NCBI GenBank assembly: GCA_938091115.1
Contig: CALKNI010000013.1
Coordinates: forward strand, 1 to 35,840
DNA: 35,840 bases
Source: an uncultured Pirellulaceae bacterium
GTDB lineage: Bacteria; Planctomycetota; Planctomycetia; Pirellulales; Pirellulaceae
Direction: 5' to 3'
The notes under the pieces: model-generated
Seen by the model: only the letters and a program-made list of their open reading frames with translations
Told to the model about the DNA's origin: nothing
Databases searched by the model: none
Shown: piece after piece, positions 17,176 through 25,813 of the stretch
Numbering within the stretch: position 1 is the stretch's first letter
Layout: every line of letters starts with the position of its first letter
Position numbers and translations under genes: made by a program

Positions 17176-18062
17176 ACTCGATGCCGTCTTAAAAAGTCTT
17201 CTACCAAATGCTGCACCTGCTCTGCCTCATCCTCAATTACGTAATGTCCGGCATCGGCCATTTGATGCACCTCTGCCGCAGGCCAATGTTCCTGCAGGCG
17301 GTCGAGGCATTCGGGGCGAAAACACCAATCCTTCATGCCCCAAACCATCATGATTGGCCATTCGGCGACTTCCTGAAGCCTCGATTCGATGGTTTCCAAA
17401 ACACTCCATGTCGGATGCCGTTTGCCAAGGGGGATATCTTTCACGAACTTGTAGGTCGCAATCCGATTGGACCAACTGTCGTAAGGCGCCAGCATTCCGT
17501 CCGCAATGACTTTGGGCAATCCACCCTTTTGTTCAGTCGCCATGTAGGTCGCCGCGCGGGCGAATAAATTAAAACCCTGTAACCCAATTTTCCCAACGAT
17601 GGGCCAACGGCAAACACGAATTCGGAAAGGGATATAAGGTGGAGGAAATGCGGCTGTGTTAAACAAGATAATTTTTTTAAATCGATCTTTTCTCGCCAAC
17701 AGTGCCCCTAAACCGATGGCACCGCCCCAATCGTGAACCATCAAAGTCGCATTTTTCAAATCAAGCTCGTCGATTAAACAACAGAGATTATCAATATGAT
17801 TTTGCAGTCGGTACGGATAATCGGCCGGCTTGTCACTCAGTCCACACCCGAGGTGATCCACCGCAATTGCCCTCCCCCTGTCTCCCACACCCTTTATCAA
17901 CCGGCGATAATAAAAAGACCACGTAGGATTGCCGTGGACCATCAGCACCGGCTCAGCACCGCCACCACCTTGGTGGTCAACGTAATGAATTCGATGTCCA
18001 TCGACCGTCAGGGAGTTAGCTGAAAACTGATATTCGTCTCGCCAACTGGCAGTTTGGTTCAT
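17172..18062 (-). CDS. Alpha/beta hydrolase, haloalkane dehalogenase HLD-III / OleB-like
   Basis: 296 residues from the ATG at 18062; the frame also opens at 18128, but the extra 22 residues have no family match. It has the haloalkane-dehalogenase fold: oxyanion loop HGNPTWSF (N45), nucleophile D111 followed by W112 (VHDWGG), acid D245 (GMKDWCF) and H273 (DAGHYV). The HGNPTWSFYYRRL and DW pattern is that of subfamily III, which includes planctomycete proteins and OleB, the beta-lactone decarboxylase of head-to-head olefin synthesis. No oleA, oleC or oleD lies in this window, so it may be an orphan OleB or a true dehalogenase. It is the first gene of a unit with the CitG-like and PTPS-like genes. 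Confidence 0.83.
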   Translation of the reverse strand: MNQTASWRDEYQFSANSLTVDGHRIHYVDHQGGGGAEPVLMVHGNPTWSFYYRRLIKGVGDRGRAIAVDHLGCGLSDKPADYPYRLQNHIDNLCCLIDELDLKNATLMVHDWGGAIGLGALLARKDRFKKIILFNTAAFPPPYIPFRIRVCRWPIVGKIGLQGFNLFARAATYMATEQKGGLPKVIADGMLAPYDSWSNRIATYKFVKDIPLGKRHPTWSVLETIESRLQEVAEWPIMMVWGMKDWCFRPECLDRLQEHWPAAEVHQMADAGHYVIEDEAEQVQHLVEDFLRRHRV

Positions 18063-18313
18063 TAAATTTCGCTCGGATAAAACGGGAGAATATTTCCCCA
18101 ACAAGAAATAGGATCGCGAAGGCAACAAACACGCCCCCTAACCAAGATAGTTGAAAATCGCGATGGGAGAATCTTAGCAGTTTCTGCAGTCTTTTCGTAG
18201 TAACCGCACCGACTTCTGCATCTAGCTAACCATTTTTAAAACGGAAAGACGAGCAAGACTAAAGGTGTCCTAGACTCGCAAAAACCGACTCAATCGAAAC
18301 TGGAAGCGATTTT

Positions 18314-19201
18314 CTAAGCAACTTCGCGGATCGCGTCAAATTGTGGCTTACGAACCTCAATAAAAATCGAGTCTGGCTTTCTCACTTGCCCTTCCACCGA
18401 ATCGAGCTGGTAACTCGAATAATCTTCGATCGAACTCTCTTCCGCAGAACAAACTCGAAAAGTTTCGAATCCAATCAAATGACAAATCTGACGAAGAGAA
18501 TACCGATCGTACATCCAACGGTGAATTTCCCCCTGACTCCGGAACATCCCTTCGTCAAAGGCCGCTTCCGCACTTCGACCCAGCGTCCAACGTACAAAAC
18601 GACGCGCCATTCGGTGCCGAAACCCAAGGGTCGCCTCTTCAAGCCGGTTGAGGACACTCTTATCTTTTACAGCCTTGGGGACAACGGTCTCTTGGCATAC
18701 TGCCAACTCATCACCCACACGTGACTGAACGAATTCAGCATTTTTAATTTCCTGACGGGACATGTATACCCCCATTTGCCCACCTGATTTTTCACGAACC
18801 AACTGGTCAAGCAACTCCATCTTCATCCAGTCGTAATTGACGGATGCTACTTCGTCGCCATCCCAAGCCTGTTGGTGGTTCTCCAAATACAGTCGCGCAA
18901 TACGCTCAAGATCCGGGACGACTACTCGCAATACTCCACCTGGAGCCAACACGCGATAACACTCTTGAATCAGCTGTCTCCCCTCGACAGGGTTCAAATG
19001 CTCAAGAACATGAGAATGGTAAACCGCATCAAAACTCGCCTTCTCAAATGGAATCCCCTGAGTAATATCATGGGAAATGACCTCCAGATCATCCGATTCT
19101 AAATCGAGATTGGTCCATGCCGAGTGGTACCGACGGCCACAGCCAAGATTGAGATATCGGCTAGGTGAAACAACAGATTTTTTAATAGATTTAACTGACA
19201 T
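18314..19201 (-). CDS. Class I SAM methyltransferase (type 11), glycan-associated
   Basis: 295 residues. Motif I is YLNLGCGRR (residues 16-24), the second acidic position is in NLDLES, motif IV region FDAVYHSHVLEHL, and the post-motif VLAPGGVLRVVVPDLERI. This is the Methyltransf_11 pattern common in polysaccharide loci. An upstream in-frame TTG at 19204 precedes the ATG at 19201. The ATG is preferred because its A is the last base of the TylF-like stop (TGATG), a one-base overlap typical of coupled genes. The C-terminal 100 residues contain WMYDRYSLRQICHLIGFETFRVC, seen in predicted sugar or lipid methyltransferases. The substrate is unknown; the neighbourhood suggests a sugar residue of the surface glycan. 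Confidence 0.85.
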   Translation of the reverse strand: MSVKSIKKSVVSPSRYLNLGCGRRYHSAWTNLDLESDDLEVISHDITQGIPFEKASFDAVYHSHVLEHLNPVEGRQLIQECYRVLAPGGVLRVVVPDLERIARLYLENHQQAWDGDEVASVNYDWMKMELLDQLVREKSGGQMGVYMSRQEIKNAEFVQSRVGDELAVCQETVVPKAVKDKSVLNRLEEATLGFRHRMARRFVRWTLGRSAEAAFDEGMFRSQGEIHRWMYDRYSLRQICHLIGFETFRVCSAEESSIEDYSSYQLDSVEGQVRKPDSIFIEVRKPQFDAIREVA

Positions 19202-19986
19202 CAATCATTTACCAGCGGAGATTTGATACCGATGCGGCCGGTATAGTCGATCCGATTTAAAAACAATGAAATTTCGTTCTTTTTTACATACTCATCAATT
19301 GCCCGACGACAACCTTCCCAGTGGCCATAATCATCTATGATAATTACGCCCCCCGGCACTAGCAGAGGAAACAGATGTTCCATCTCGCATCGCGTCGACT
19401 CATACCAGTCAGTATCCAACCGCAACAATGCAATTTTCTCTGGCGTTTTCGTCGGCAACGTCTCTTCGACCTTCCCCTTAACGAACTCTATCTTATTAGC
19501 ATTATAGCCAGTTTTTCGCATCGTCTCTTTAACTTGATTTAGAGGCGAGAAACACCAAATACTCTTCTCATCGAGTCGATCCTGATCGTCCAACAACTGT
19601 TTAGCTGCCTGGCCACGAAGATCAACGTCCTTCTGAGACGGCTCAGACATGCCCTCAAATGTGTCGTACATCCACAACCTGCGATTCATTTCGCTTGATT
19701 GCACCAAAACTTGAGCTGTTGCCGCCATACTTCCGCCGCGCCAAACACCGCACTCAACACAATCACCTTCTATTTGATTTTCAACGATGTACTCAACCGC
19801 ATTGCAAAGAGCAAATACTCGCTCGGGAGAAGTCATCGTTAGCTCGTGTACCGATTGGTAAATTCGCAAATGAGAATCAGGCACGTCCGGAAACTGACTT
19901 TGCAGCCGAGCAATTGGATCTTCCGCTTGAGACAGTCTTCGCCGAGCCGAGCGACTGGGGCGTATATGATTTAATAACGATTTCAA
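19201..19986 (-). CDS. TylF/MycF-family O-methyltransferase
   Basis: 261 residues of the TylF (macrocin O-methyltransferase) family. SAM-binding motif: VECGVWRGGSMAAT (78-90). The metal-site candidates are D191 and D193 in RLDTDWYEST and D218-D219 in VIIIDDYGHWEG, giving the Mg-dependent arrangement known for TylF/MycF. In macrolide clusters such enzymes methylate sugar hydroxyls; in surface-glycan clusters they are thought to do the same. It is co-transcribed with the methyltransferase downstream and diverges from the glycosyltransferase at 20282 across a 295-bp gap in which I see no consensus promoter. Confidence 0.88.
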   Translation of the reverse strand: MKSLLNHIRPSRSARRRLSQAEDPIARLQSQFPDVPDSHLRIYQSVHELTMTSPERVFALCNAVEYIVENQIEGDCVECGVWRGGSMAATAQVLVQSSEMNRRLWMYDTFEGMSEPSQKDVDLRGQAAKQLLDDQDRLDEKSIWCFSPLNQVKETMRKTGYNANKIEFVKGKVEETLPTKTPEKIALLRLDTDWYESTRCEMEHLFPLLVPGGVIIIDDYGHWEGCRRAIDEYVKKNEISLFLNRIDYTGRIGIKSPLVND

Positions 19987-20281
19987 AATCGATCCTTCGA
20001 TTCAGTTTCAATGCATCGTGTTCAAAAAGACGGAATAACCCCAAACGCTCACACCATCAAGCGAACCTTTTTAACACCTCCTAATTGAACGGTTTTTCCA
20101 ATTTTTGCCTAGATCGAATTTAACGCTGCCAGTCCAAATTAAGTTGTTCCCTCAGATTCCCAAGACTGGCAAACTAGACCAATCACTACCAAGAATGATC
20201 AGTATTGGAAACCGACTGGCTGTACGATAGATTGTCGAATAATTCAAATAAAACAACACGCACGCTAGCACTTCAGCTTCC

Positions 20282-21211
20282 ATGGCACTTGAAACTCCAA
20301 TTGCATTCTGCATTTTCAATCGACCTGCATTGACCCGAAAAGTGTTTGAGGCCATCGCCGTAGCAAAACCTCGCCGACTATTGGCCATTGGTGACGGAGC
20401 TAGAGCTGATCGCCCCGAAGACTTAGAGCTAGTGAACCAAACTCGTGAAATCATTGGTAAAGTAAATTGGGATTGTGATGTTCAGACCAACTACGCTTCT
20501 CATAACATGGGCTGTAAAAAACGCATTTCCACTGGCCTCGACTGGGCATTTCAACAGTCAGACGAACTGATCATCTTGGAAGACGACTGCCTACCGGACC
20601 CCAGTTTTTTCAGCTACTGCGATGAACTGCTAAAACGATATCGTGATGATGAACGAATCATGATGATCAGCGGTGACAATTTCCAACCACAACCGAGGAC
20701 CAGCAACAGCTATTATTTTTCACGATGGGCTCATATCTGGGGCTGGGCGAGCTGGCGACGGGCCTGGGAATATTTCGACATGGAAATTGCAACATGGCCA
20801 CGCGCAAAAGCGGATCACTCCCTTCGATCTGCTTTTAGCTCTGAAAGGGAATATCGGAATTGGGAGCCCATCTTGGACCGACAATTTTCGGGAGAAATTG
20901 ACACGTGGGACTTCCCTTGGCAATACGCGTGCTGGGCAAATCACGGATTGAGTATTATTCCCGAGCGGAATTTAATTTCGAATATTGGATTTGGTAGAGA
21001 TGCCACCCATACAGTCGACCCCGAATCCCACCTTGCCAATCGCCCCACGACCTCAATCGGTAAGCTTGTGCACCCCGCACTTATCCTTGCCAACCACGAA
21101 GCAGATCAACACACTCTCGAGAATATATTTGGCCCAATGTTTTCACCTCAACCGTCGCCCCCAAAGCCAAAATGGTACCGACGACTTATGCCCACTCGCA
21201 AAGTGGCCTAG
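20282..21211 (+). CDS. Glycosyltransferase, HlpA-like (GT-A, GNT-I/GT2-related)
   Basis: 309 residues. GT-A fold protein beginning AFCIFNRPALTRKVFEAI, with LLAIGDGARADRPED, the conserved MGCKKRISTGLDWAF, and the metal-binding E100-D-D-C cluster (D101, D102) followed by LPDPSFF. MMISGDNFQP and a YFSRWAHIWGWASWRRAWEYFD block complete the pattern seen in bacterial HlpA-like glycosyltransferases. It probably adds a sugar to a surface glycan from a nucleotide donor. It is the first gene of the long plus-strand glycan run and is followed after three bases by the capsule-type gene, so it may set the translation of the operon. Confidence 0.85.
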   Translation: MALETPIAFCIFNRPALTRKVFEAIAVAKPRRLLAIGDGARADRPEDLELVNQTREIIGKVNWDCDVQTNYASHNMGCKKRISTGLDWAFQQSDELIILEDDCLPDPSFFSYCDELLKRYRDDERIMMISGDNFQPQPRTSNSYYFSRWAHIWGWASWRRAWEYFDMEIATWPRAKADHSLRSAFSSEREYRNWEPILDRQFSGEIDTWDFPWQYACWANHGLSIIPERNLISNIGFGRDATHTVDPESHLANRPTTSIGKLVHPALILANHEADQHTLENIFGPMFSPQPSPPKPKWYRRLMPTRKVA

Positions 21212-21214
21212 CTC

Positions 21215-22690
21215 ATGTCCCCCAAACGACTAATTTCGGGATCCCAAGCCCTAAATATTGCGATCATTGCGCCCTCGGCAACGCTTACCCCGCATTTCCC
21301 AACCGAACTCGACATCGCTCAACAGCACCTCGATGCCGGGCACACCGTTGAGTTCTTTAACTGCACTGGCAAACTCAAAAACTGCGACCACAACCCTGGT
21401 CGCTCCCTCAAACTATGCAGTGAATGCGTTGGTAGACGCCAAATGGGACTGGAACTTCTCACCCCAACAGTGCCTTGCCGTTCTTTTAGTGAAGAATTTA
21501 GCACCGAAGTTTCCATCAACTTTGATTGCTTAAAAAACCTGTTGGCCTACAAAATTGACAACTTCGACATTGGATTTGCCGCCTACTCTTCCCTTGTTTC
21601 GAATTGCCGAGACCCAGAACCCGATCTTATTCAACATCGCGAACAACTCAATCGATCCCTGCAATCTGCTGGACAAACCTACTTCCAAACCCTCGAGCTT
21701 CTTTCTAGCCGTTCATTTGATCGAGTGTATGCATTCAATGGCCGCTTCGCGGCATTGCGCGGAGTGCTGAGGGCTTGCCAGAAAAGCGGAGTCGACTGCT
21801 ATCTGCACGAACGGGGCTGTGATCAACAGCATTTTGATTTATTTAAAAATGAACTACTTCATGATATTCAATCGACTGAGCAAATAATCCTCGACTATTG
21901 GGAGTCTGCTAACGATCAACCTGACCGGGAAATGATTGCGTCTAATTGGTTTCAGGATCGAGTGGATCGAGTTGAAAAAGTATGGCATTCGTTCGTCAAA
22001 AACCAAGAACAGGGAAGACTTCCCGATACGTGGAACCCCGACCAAAGGAACATTGGGATTTTCTGCTCTTCTGATGATGAGTTCGTAGCGATTGGGGAAG
22101 CCTGGAAAAATGAAATTTACCCGAATCAAGTCAGTGCAATTCGCCAAATCTCCCGCGATTTACACAAAACAAATCCGGAAATTCAACTCTACCTTCGCGT
22201 TCACCCCAACCTTGCATCCGTCGAAAACGATCGCAAAGCCTCAATGCTTTCACTGCAGTCACCCAACCTCACCATCATTGCCCCAGATGCAGACATCGAC
22301 AGCTACGAATTGATGAAATCCTGTGAAAAAGTTGCAACCTTTGGGTCGAGCGTTGGCTCCGAGGCCGTTTACTGGGGAGTTCCGTCAGTTCTCCTCGGCC
22401 CCTGCTTTTACCAAGGATTAGGCGGGGTTTACCGATCAAATTCTCACGCACATACATTGAGCCTGTTAATCCAAACACTTGAACCGCAAGAAAAAACAGG
22501 GGCGCTTAAGTACGGCTTCTGGTTTCAAACTCGCGGATTCCCGCACCAATATTACGCACCCTCGGGACTCTTTGATGGTCAATTCAAGGGACAAACCATC
22601 TATGCCAAGCCCCCTAAACTCTCGCCCTGGGCTCGACTCAAGAAAAATACGAGGCGTATCCTATCTTCACGTTCGCGGTCCGGGGAATGA
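21215..22690 (+). CDS. Capsule-type polysaccharide biosynthesis protein (putative GT-B transferase)
   Basis: 491 residues, probably a GT-B type glycosyltransferase related to capsular polysaccharide proteins. The N-terminal half starts LNIAIIAPSATLTPHFPTEL and has a four-cysteine group C50-x6-C57-x10-C68-x2-C71, which could bind a metal. The C-terminal half has IQLYLRVHPNLASV, LTIIAPDADIDSYELMKSCEKVATFGSSVGSEAVYWGVPSVLLGP; this repeats the phosphate-binding and second-helix pattern of Kdo/sialyl-type GT-B enzymes. It might transfer pseudaminic acid or Kdo made by the locus, but this is inference. It begins three bases after the HlpA-like gene. A 155-bp gap with two hairpins separates it from pseB. 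Confidence 0.72.
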   Translation: MSPKRLISGSQALNIAIIAPSATLTPHFPTELDIAQQHLDAGHTVEFFNCTGKLKNCDHNPGRSLKLCSECVGRRQMGLELLTPTVPCRSFSEEFSTEVSINFDCLKNLLAYKIDNFDIGFAAYSSLVSNCRDPEPDLIQHREQLNRSLQSAGQTYFQTLELLSSRSFDRVYAFNGRFAALRGVLRACQKSGVDCYLHERGCDQQHFDLFKNELLHDIQSTEQIILDYWESANDQPDREMIASNWFQDRVDRVEKVWHSFVKNQEQGRLPDTWNPDQRNIGIFCSSDDEFVAIGEAWKNEIYPNQVSAIRQISRDLHKTNPEIQLYLRVHPNLASVENDRKASMLSLQSPNLTIIAPDADIDSYELMKSCEKVATFGSSVGSEAVYWGVPSVLLGPCFYQGLGGVYRSNSHAHTLSLLIQTLEPQEKTGALKYGFWFQTRGFPHQYYAPSGLFDGQFKGQTIYAKPPKLSPWARLKKNTRRILSSRSRSGE

Positions 22691-22794
22691 GATCGAGCGT
22701 TTCCTAGGTACGCCCAATCATAAATAGCATGCCAGCGATTCTCTGCCAGCCAAGCAGAAATTCCTCTGCTGTGATTCGTATTGGAGATTTTAAA

Positions 22795-22832
22795 GGAGTT
22801 GGATAGCTTAATAAGAAGTAACGACCAACTCC
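22795..22832 (+). promoter_or_regulatory. Hairpin just before the pseB ribosome site
   Basis: GGAGTTGG (22795-22802) and CCAACTCC (22825-22832) are exact complements around a 22-base loop. The hairpin ends three bases before the AGGA at 22836-22839 that serves the ATG at 22846. It could tune pseB translation. A smaller hairpin (AGCAGA...TCTGCT, 22753-22770) lies upstream. No T-tract follows either. Confidence 0.45.
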
Positions 22833-22845
22833 CAAAGGAACACGG

Positions 22846-23889
22846 ATGTTCTGGCTAAAAAACAAAACAGTACTCATCACTGGCGGCACAGGTTCCTTCG
22901 GAAAACAGTGCGCCCGTTTCTTGCTCGAAAACTCCGAAGTCAAACGGCTCATTATCTTTAGTCGTGACGAGCAGAAACATGTCGACATGCGTCGTAATTT
23001 ATTCCCCACTGACAAGTATCCGCAAATCCGCTACTTCATTGGAGACGTCCGTGATGATGCGCGACTCCGCCGGGCATTCAAAGGAGTAGATTTTGTAATT
23101 CACGCCGCGGCAATGAAACATGTCGACATCGCGGAATACAATCCTCAAGAATGCATTCGAACCAACATCGGTGGGGCCGAGAACGTCATCAATGCAGCAA
23201 TTGATTGTGGCGTCGAAAAAGTCGTAGCACTTTCAACCGATAAGGCTGCGACTCCGGTCAATCTCTACGGTGCGACTAAATTGTGCAGTGACAAACTTTT
23301 CATTGCCGCGAACTCACTGGCAGGTGAGATGGGAACTCGATTTTCAGTTGTTCGCTACGGCAACGTTTGGGGTAGTAACGGGTCGGTTGTTCCCTTTTTC
23401 CAAAAACAAGCTCAAACCGGCGTACTCCCAATCACTGACCCCAAAATGACTCGGTTCATCATCACACTCCAAGAAGCAGTTAACCTTGTCGTCAAAGCAT
23501 TCACTCGCATGGAGGGGGGAGAAGTATTCGTCCCCAAGATCCCCAGCACAACCATTCTGGACATTGCAACTGCAGTCGACTCGACCTGCGAAACTAAAGT
23601 TATTGGGATTCGCCCGGGTGAAAAATTGCACGAATGCATGATTCCCGCCGACGATGCGAGAAACACTTTAGAGTTTAGCGACCATTTCGTTATCCAACCC
23701 ACATTTCGCAGTTGGTCGACTACCCCACCTCGGTACACCAACGAAGGGATTCGATGCCCCGATGGGTTTAGCTATTCAAGCGACAACAATCGAGCGTGGC
23801 TTACCATTGACCAACTGCGCACAATGATTGCAACGGAAATAGATCAACCGAAGAGCGAACCCACACTCACCCCACAACACGCAGCCTGA
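22846..23889 (+). CDS. pseB: UDP-GlcNAc 4,6-dehydratase (inverting), pseudaminic acid step 1
   Basis: 347-residue SDR-type enzyme that converts UDP-GlcNAc to the UDP-4-keto-6-deoxy-L-arabino product. The NADP-binding site is ITGGTGSFGK (11-20). The catalytic set D132-K133-Y141-K145 lies in STDKAATPVNLYGATK and has the same spacing as Helicobacter FlaA1/PseB, with T131 adjacent. The RNWGSNGSVVPFF-type block (NVWGSNGSVVPFF) and the substrate-loop GGEVFVPKIPS are also typical. The start is supported by AGGA seven bases upstream. The pathway continues in the next gene 11 bp downstream. The family also includes legionaminic acid dehydratases, but the inverting PseB pattern fits better than the retaining one. 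Confidence 0.92.
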   Translation: MFWLKNKTVLITGGTGSFGKQCARFLLENSEVKRLIIFSRDEQKHVDMRRNLFPTDKYPQIRYFIGDVRDDARLRRAFKGVDFVIHAAAMKHVDIAEYNPQECIRTNIGGAENVINAAIDCGVEKVVALSTDKAATPVNLYGATKLCSDKLFIAANSLAGEMGTRFSVVRYGNVWGSNGSVVPFFQKQAQTGVLPITDPKMTRFIITLQEAVNLVVKAFTRMEGGEVFVPKIPSTTILDIATAVDSTCETKVIGIRPGEKLHECMIPADDARNTLEFSDHFVIQPTFRSWSTTPPRYTNEGIRCPDGFSYSSDNNRAWLTIDQLRTMIATEIDQPKSEPTLTPQHAA

Positions 23890-23900
23890 GGAACCCGCCT

Positions 23901-25070
23901 ATGTTGCCCTATGGTAAACAGACGATCGGAAAAGACGATATCGAAGCCGTTGTAGCCGCTTTGCAATCTGACTGGCTCACAACCGGCCCATTGGTTTCGA
24001 CTTTTGAAACCACGTTCAGCCAGGCCGTTGGTTCTCAGCACGCGGTTTCCTTCAGCAGTGGAACTGCCGCGTTGCATGCTGCGATGCACGCCGCCGGAAT
24101 TGGCGGAGAGGCCAACGACGAAGTCATCGTTCCAGCCATTACTTTTGTTGCCACTTCCAATGCCGTTTTATACCAAAAGGCAAAGCCTGTTTTCGCAGAC
24201 GTCAATTCGGACAGCCTGCTAATCGACCCCGAGGATGTCGCTCGAAAAATCACGGCCAACACCAAGGCGATTGTTGCGATGGACTACGCCGGCCAACCGT
24301 GCAACTACACGGCACTGCGAGCCCTCGCAGACCAACACAACCTCGTGTTGATCTCCGATGCCTGCCATTCGCTCGGTGGCGCTATCGGCTCAAACCGCGT
24401 CGGAAACCTCGCAGACTTCACCTGCTTTAGCTTTCACCCTATTAAACAGATCACATCTGCCGAAGGCGGAATGGTAACGACCAACACCGCCTCTGCTGCT
24501 ACAACGTTAAAAGAATTTCGAAACCACGGCATCACCACCGATCACCGCCAACGAGAATCCAAACAACAGCACCGGTATGCAATGGAGTCACTGGGGTTCA
24601 ATTATCGGTTGACCGACCTGCAGTGCGCACTTGGACTCTCTCAACTAGCAAAACTGAATCGGTTTACTCGGCGCCGAAATGACATTGCACGCTTCTACCA
24701 CTCCCTCCTCAAACCAATTCCACACGTTAATCCGCTCCAAACAAGAACTGGAATCGAACACGCTCACCACCTTTTTGTGATTCGTTGGGATCAAAAATCT
24801 ACCGGCCTTTCACGAGACCAAGCTTTCGAACAACTCCGCGCGAGGGGAATCGGAGTAAACGTCCACTACCAACCAGTCTACCAGCACCCCTATTACGCGA
24901 ATCGCTTTGGCGACCAAACTGGACTATGCCCGAAGGCAGAGCAGGCCTACCAAGAAATTCTCTCACTTCCAATTTTCCCGCTAATGAGAGAAGAAGATGT
25001 TCGCTTGGTAGCCGAGCAACTTCAAGCGATCGCCCAACCCAAGCCGAATGCTCTTTCGAAAGCCGCCTAG
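23901..25070 (+). CDS. pseC: UDP-4-keto sugar aminotransferase PseC
   Basis: 389-residue PLP enzyme of the DegT/DnrJ/EryC1/StrS family; it makes the 4-amino sugar from the PseB product using glutamate. The start MLPYGKQTIGKDDI is very close to other PseC proteins. The cofactor lysine is K182 in HPIKQITSAEGG, and the ISDACHSLGG motif (151-160) supplies the ring-stacking and Asp contacts. The C-terminal substrate domain has LRARGIGVNVHYQPVYQHPYY. It is directly downstream of pseB and 4 bp upstream of the cytidylyltransferase gene, so it is in the same transcript. Confidence 0.92.
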   Translation: MLPYGKQTIGKDDIEAVVAALQSDWLTTGPLVSTFETTFSQAVGSQHAVSFSSGTAALHAAMHAAGIGGEANDEVIVPAITFVATSNAVLYQKAKPVFADVNSDSLLIDPEDVARKITANTKAIVAMDYAGQPCNYTALRALADQHNLVLISDACHSLGGAIGSNRVGNLADFTCFSFHPIKQITSAEGGMVTTNTASAATTLKEFRNHGITTDHRQRESKQQHRYAMESLGFNYRLTDLQCALGLSQLAKLNRFTRRRNDIARFYHSLLKPIPHVNPLQTRTGIEHAHHLFVIRWDQKSTGLSRDQAFEQLRARGIGVNVHYQPVYQHPYYANRFGDQTGLCPKAEQAYQEILSLPIFPLMREEDVRLVAEQLQAIAQPKPNALSKAA

Positions 25071-25074
25071 CTCG

Positions 25075-25800
25075 ATGAAAACCGTAGCCATCATTCAAGC
25101 TCGCCTCGGAAGCACGCGGCTTCCGGGTAAAGTTCTCCGCCCGCTTGGGGGCAGAACCATGCTTGAATGCGTTATGGGCCGTCTAGCTGATTGCCAGACT
25201 ATCGACCAACTCGTGATTGCAACAACGACCCAGCCCGCCGATCGTGAATTAATCGAATTCTGCCAACATCGACAATGGGCTTTTCATGCTGGCAGTGAAA
25301 ACGATGTTCTCTCTCGATATGTTGAAGCCGCAGAAAAATATTCTGCAGATCAAATTGTCAGAATCACCTCAGATTGCCCTCTCATCGATCCAAAGATTGT
25401 TGATCAAACGGTCAACCTGATGAACTCGGATGCCCGAATCGACTACGCCACTAACTTTCACCCTCTTCGAACTTATCCCCGCGGACTCGACTGCGAAGCG
25501 TTGACCCGCCAAACACTCGACCGAATTGACCGCCTTGCAACAACACCACGGTATCGCGAGCACGTAACACTTTATACCTATCAAAACCCGACAAAATTCA
25601 AGATTGCCTCAATCAACGGAACTGAAGACTGGTCTCACCTCCGATGGACGGTCGACACAGAAGACGACCTTAGGCTTGCTTCAGAAATTTACCGCCACTT
25701 CGGTGATTTCCCATTCGACTGGAAAGATATCATCAAGGCTTACAAAACACATCCATCGTGGATTGAGATTAACCGCCACTGTTTGCAAAAAATTGCTTAG
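25075..25800 (+). CDS. pseF: SpsF/PseF-like cytidylyltransferase
   Basis: 241 residues from the ATG at 25075; the open frame starts 27 bases earlier inside pseC but that part belongs to the other reading frame. It has the nucleotidyltransferase fold with the N-terminal loop IIQARLGSTRLPGKV (6-20), SDCPLIDP (D100) as metal or nucleotide site, and C-terminal LRWTVDTEDDLRLASE. SpsF-type proteins belong to the same Pfam family as CMP-NeuAc and CMP-Pse synthetases. In this position it is the only CTP-transferase of the locus, so activation of pseudaminic acid to CMP-Pse is likely. True PseF proteins are more NeuA-like, so the assignment rests on context. Confidence 0.75.
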   Translation: MKTVAIIQARLGSTRLPGKVLRPLGGRTMLECVMGRLADCQTIDQLVIATTTQPADRELIEFCQHRQWAFHAGSENDVLSRYVEAAEKYSADQIVRITSDCPLIDPKIVDQTVNLMNSDARIDYATNFHPLRTYPRGLDCEALTRQTLDRIDRLATTPRYREHVTLYTYQNPTKFKIASINGTEDWSHLRWTVDTEDDLRLASEIYRHFGDFPFDWKDIIKAYKTHPSWIEINRHCLQKIA

Positions 25801-25813
25801 TGAACACGTTTTC

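Noticed and set aside
18063-18128. Longer start of the OleB-like hydrolase
   Set aside because: The added 22 residues lack family character; the ATG at 18062 starts the expected WRDEYQF N-terminus.
25604-25813. N-terminal extension of the PseG-PseH protein
   Set aside because: It lies inside the cytidylyltransferase gene in another frame; the ATG at 25814 begins the PseG pattern MPINRPTLLIRAD.
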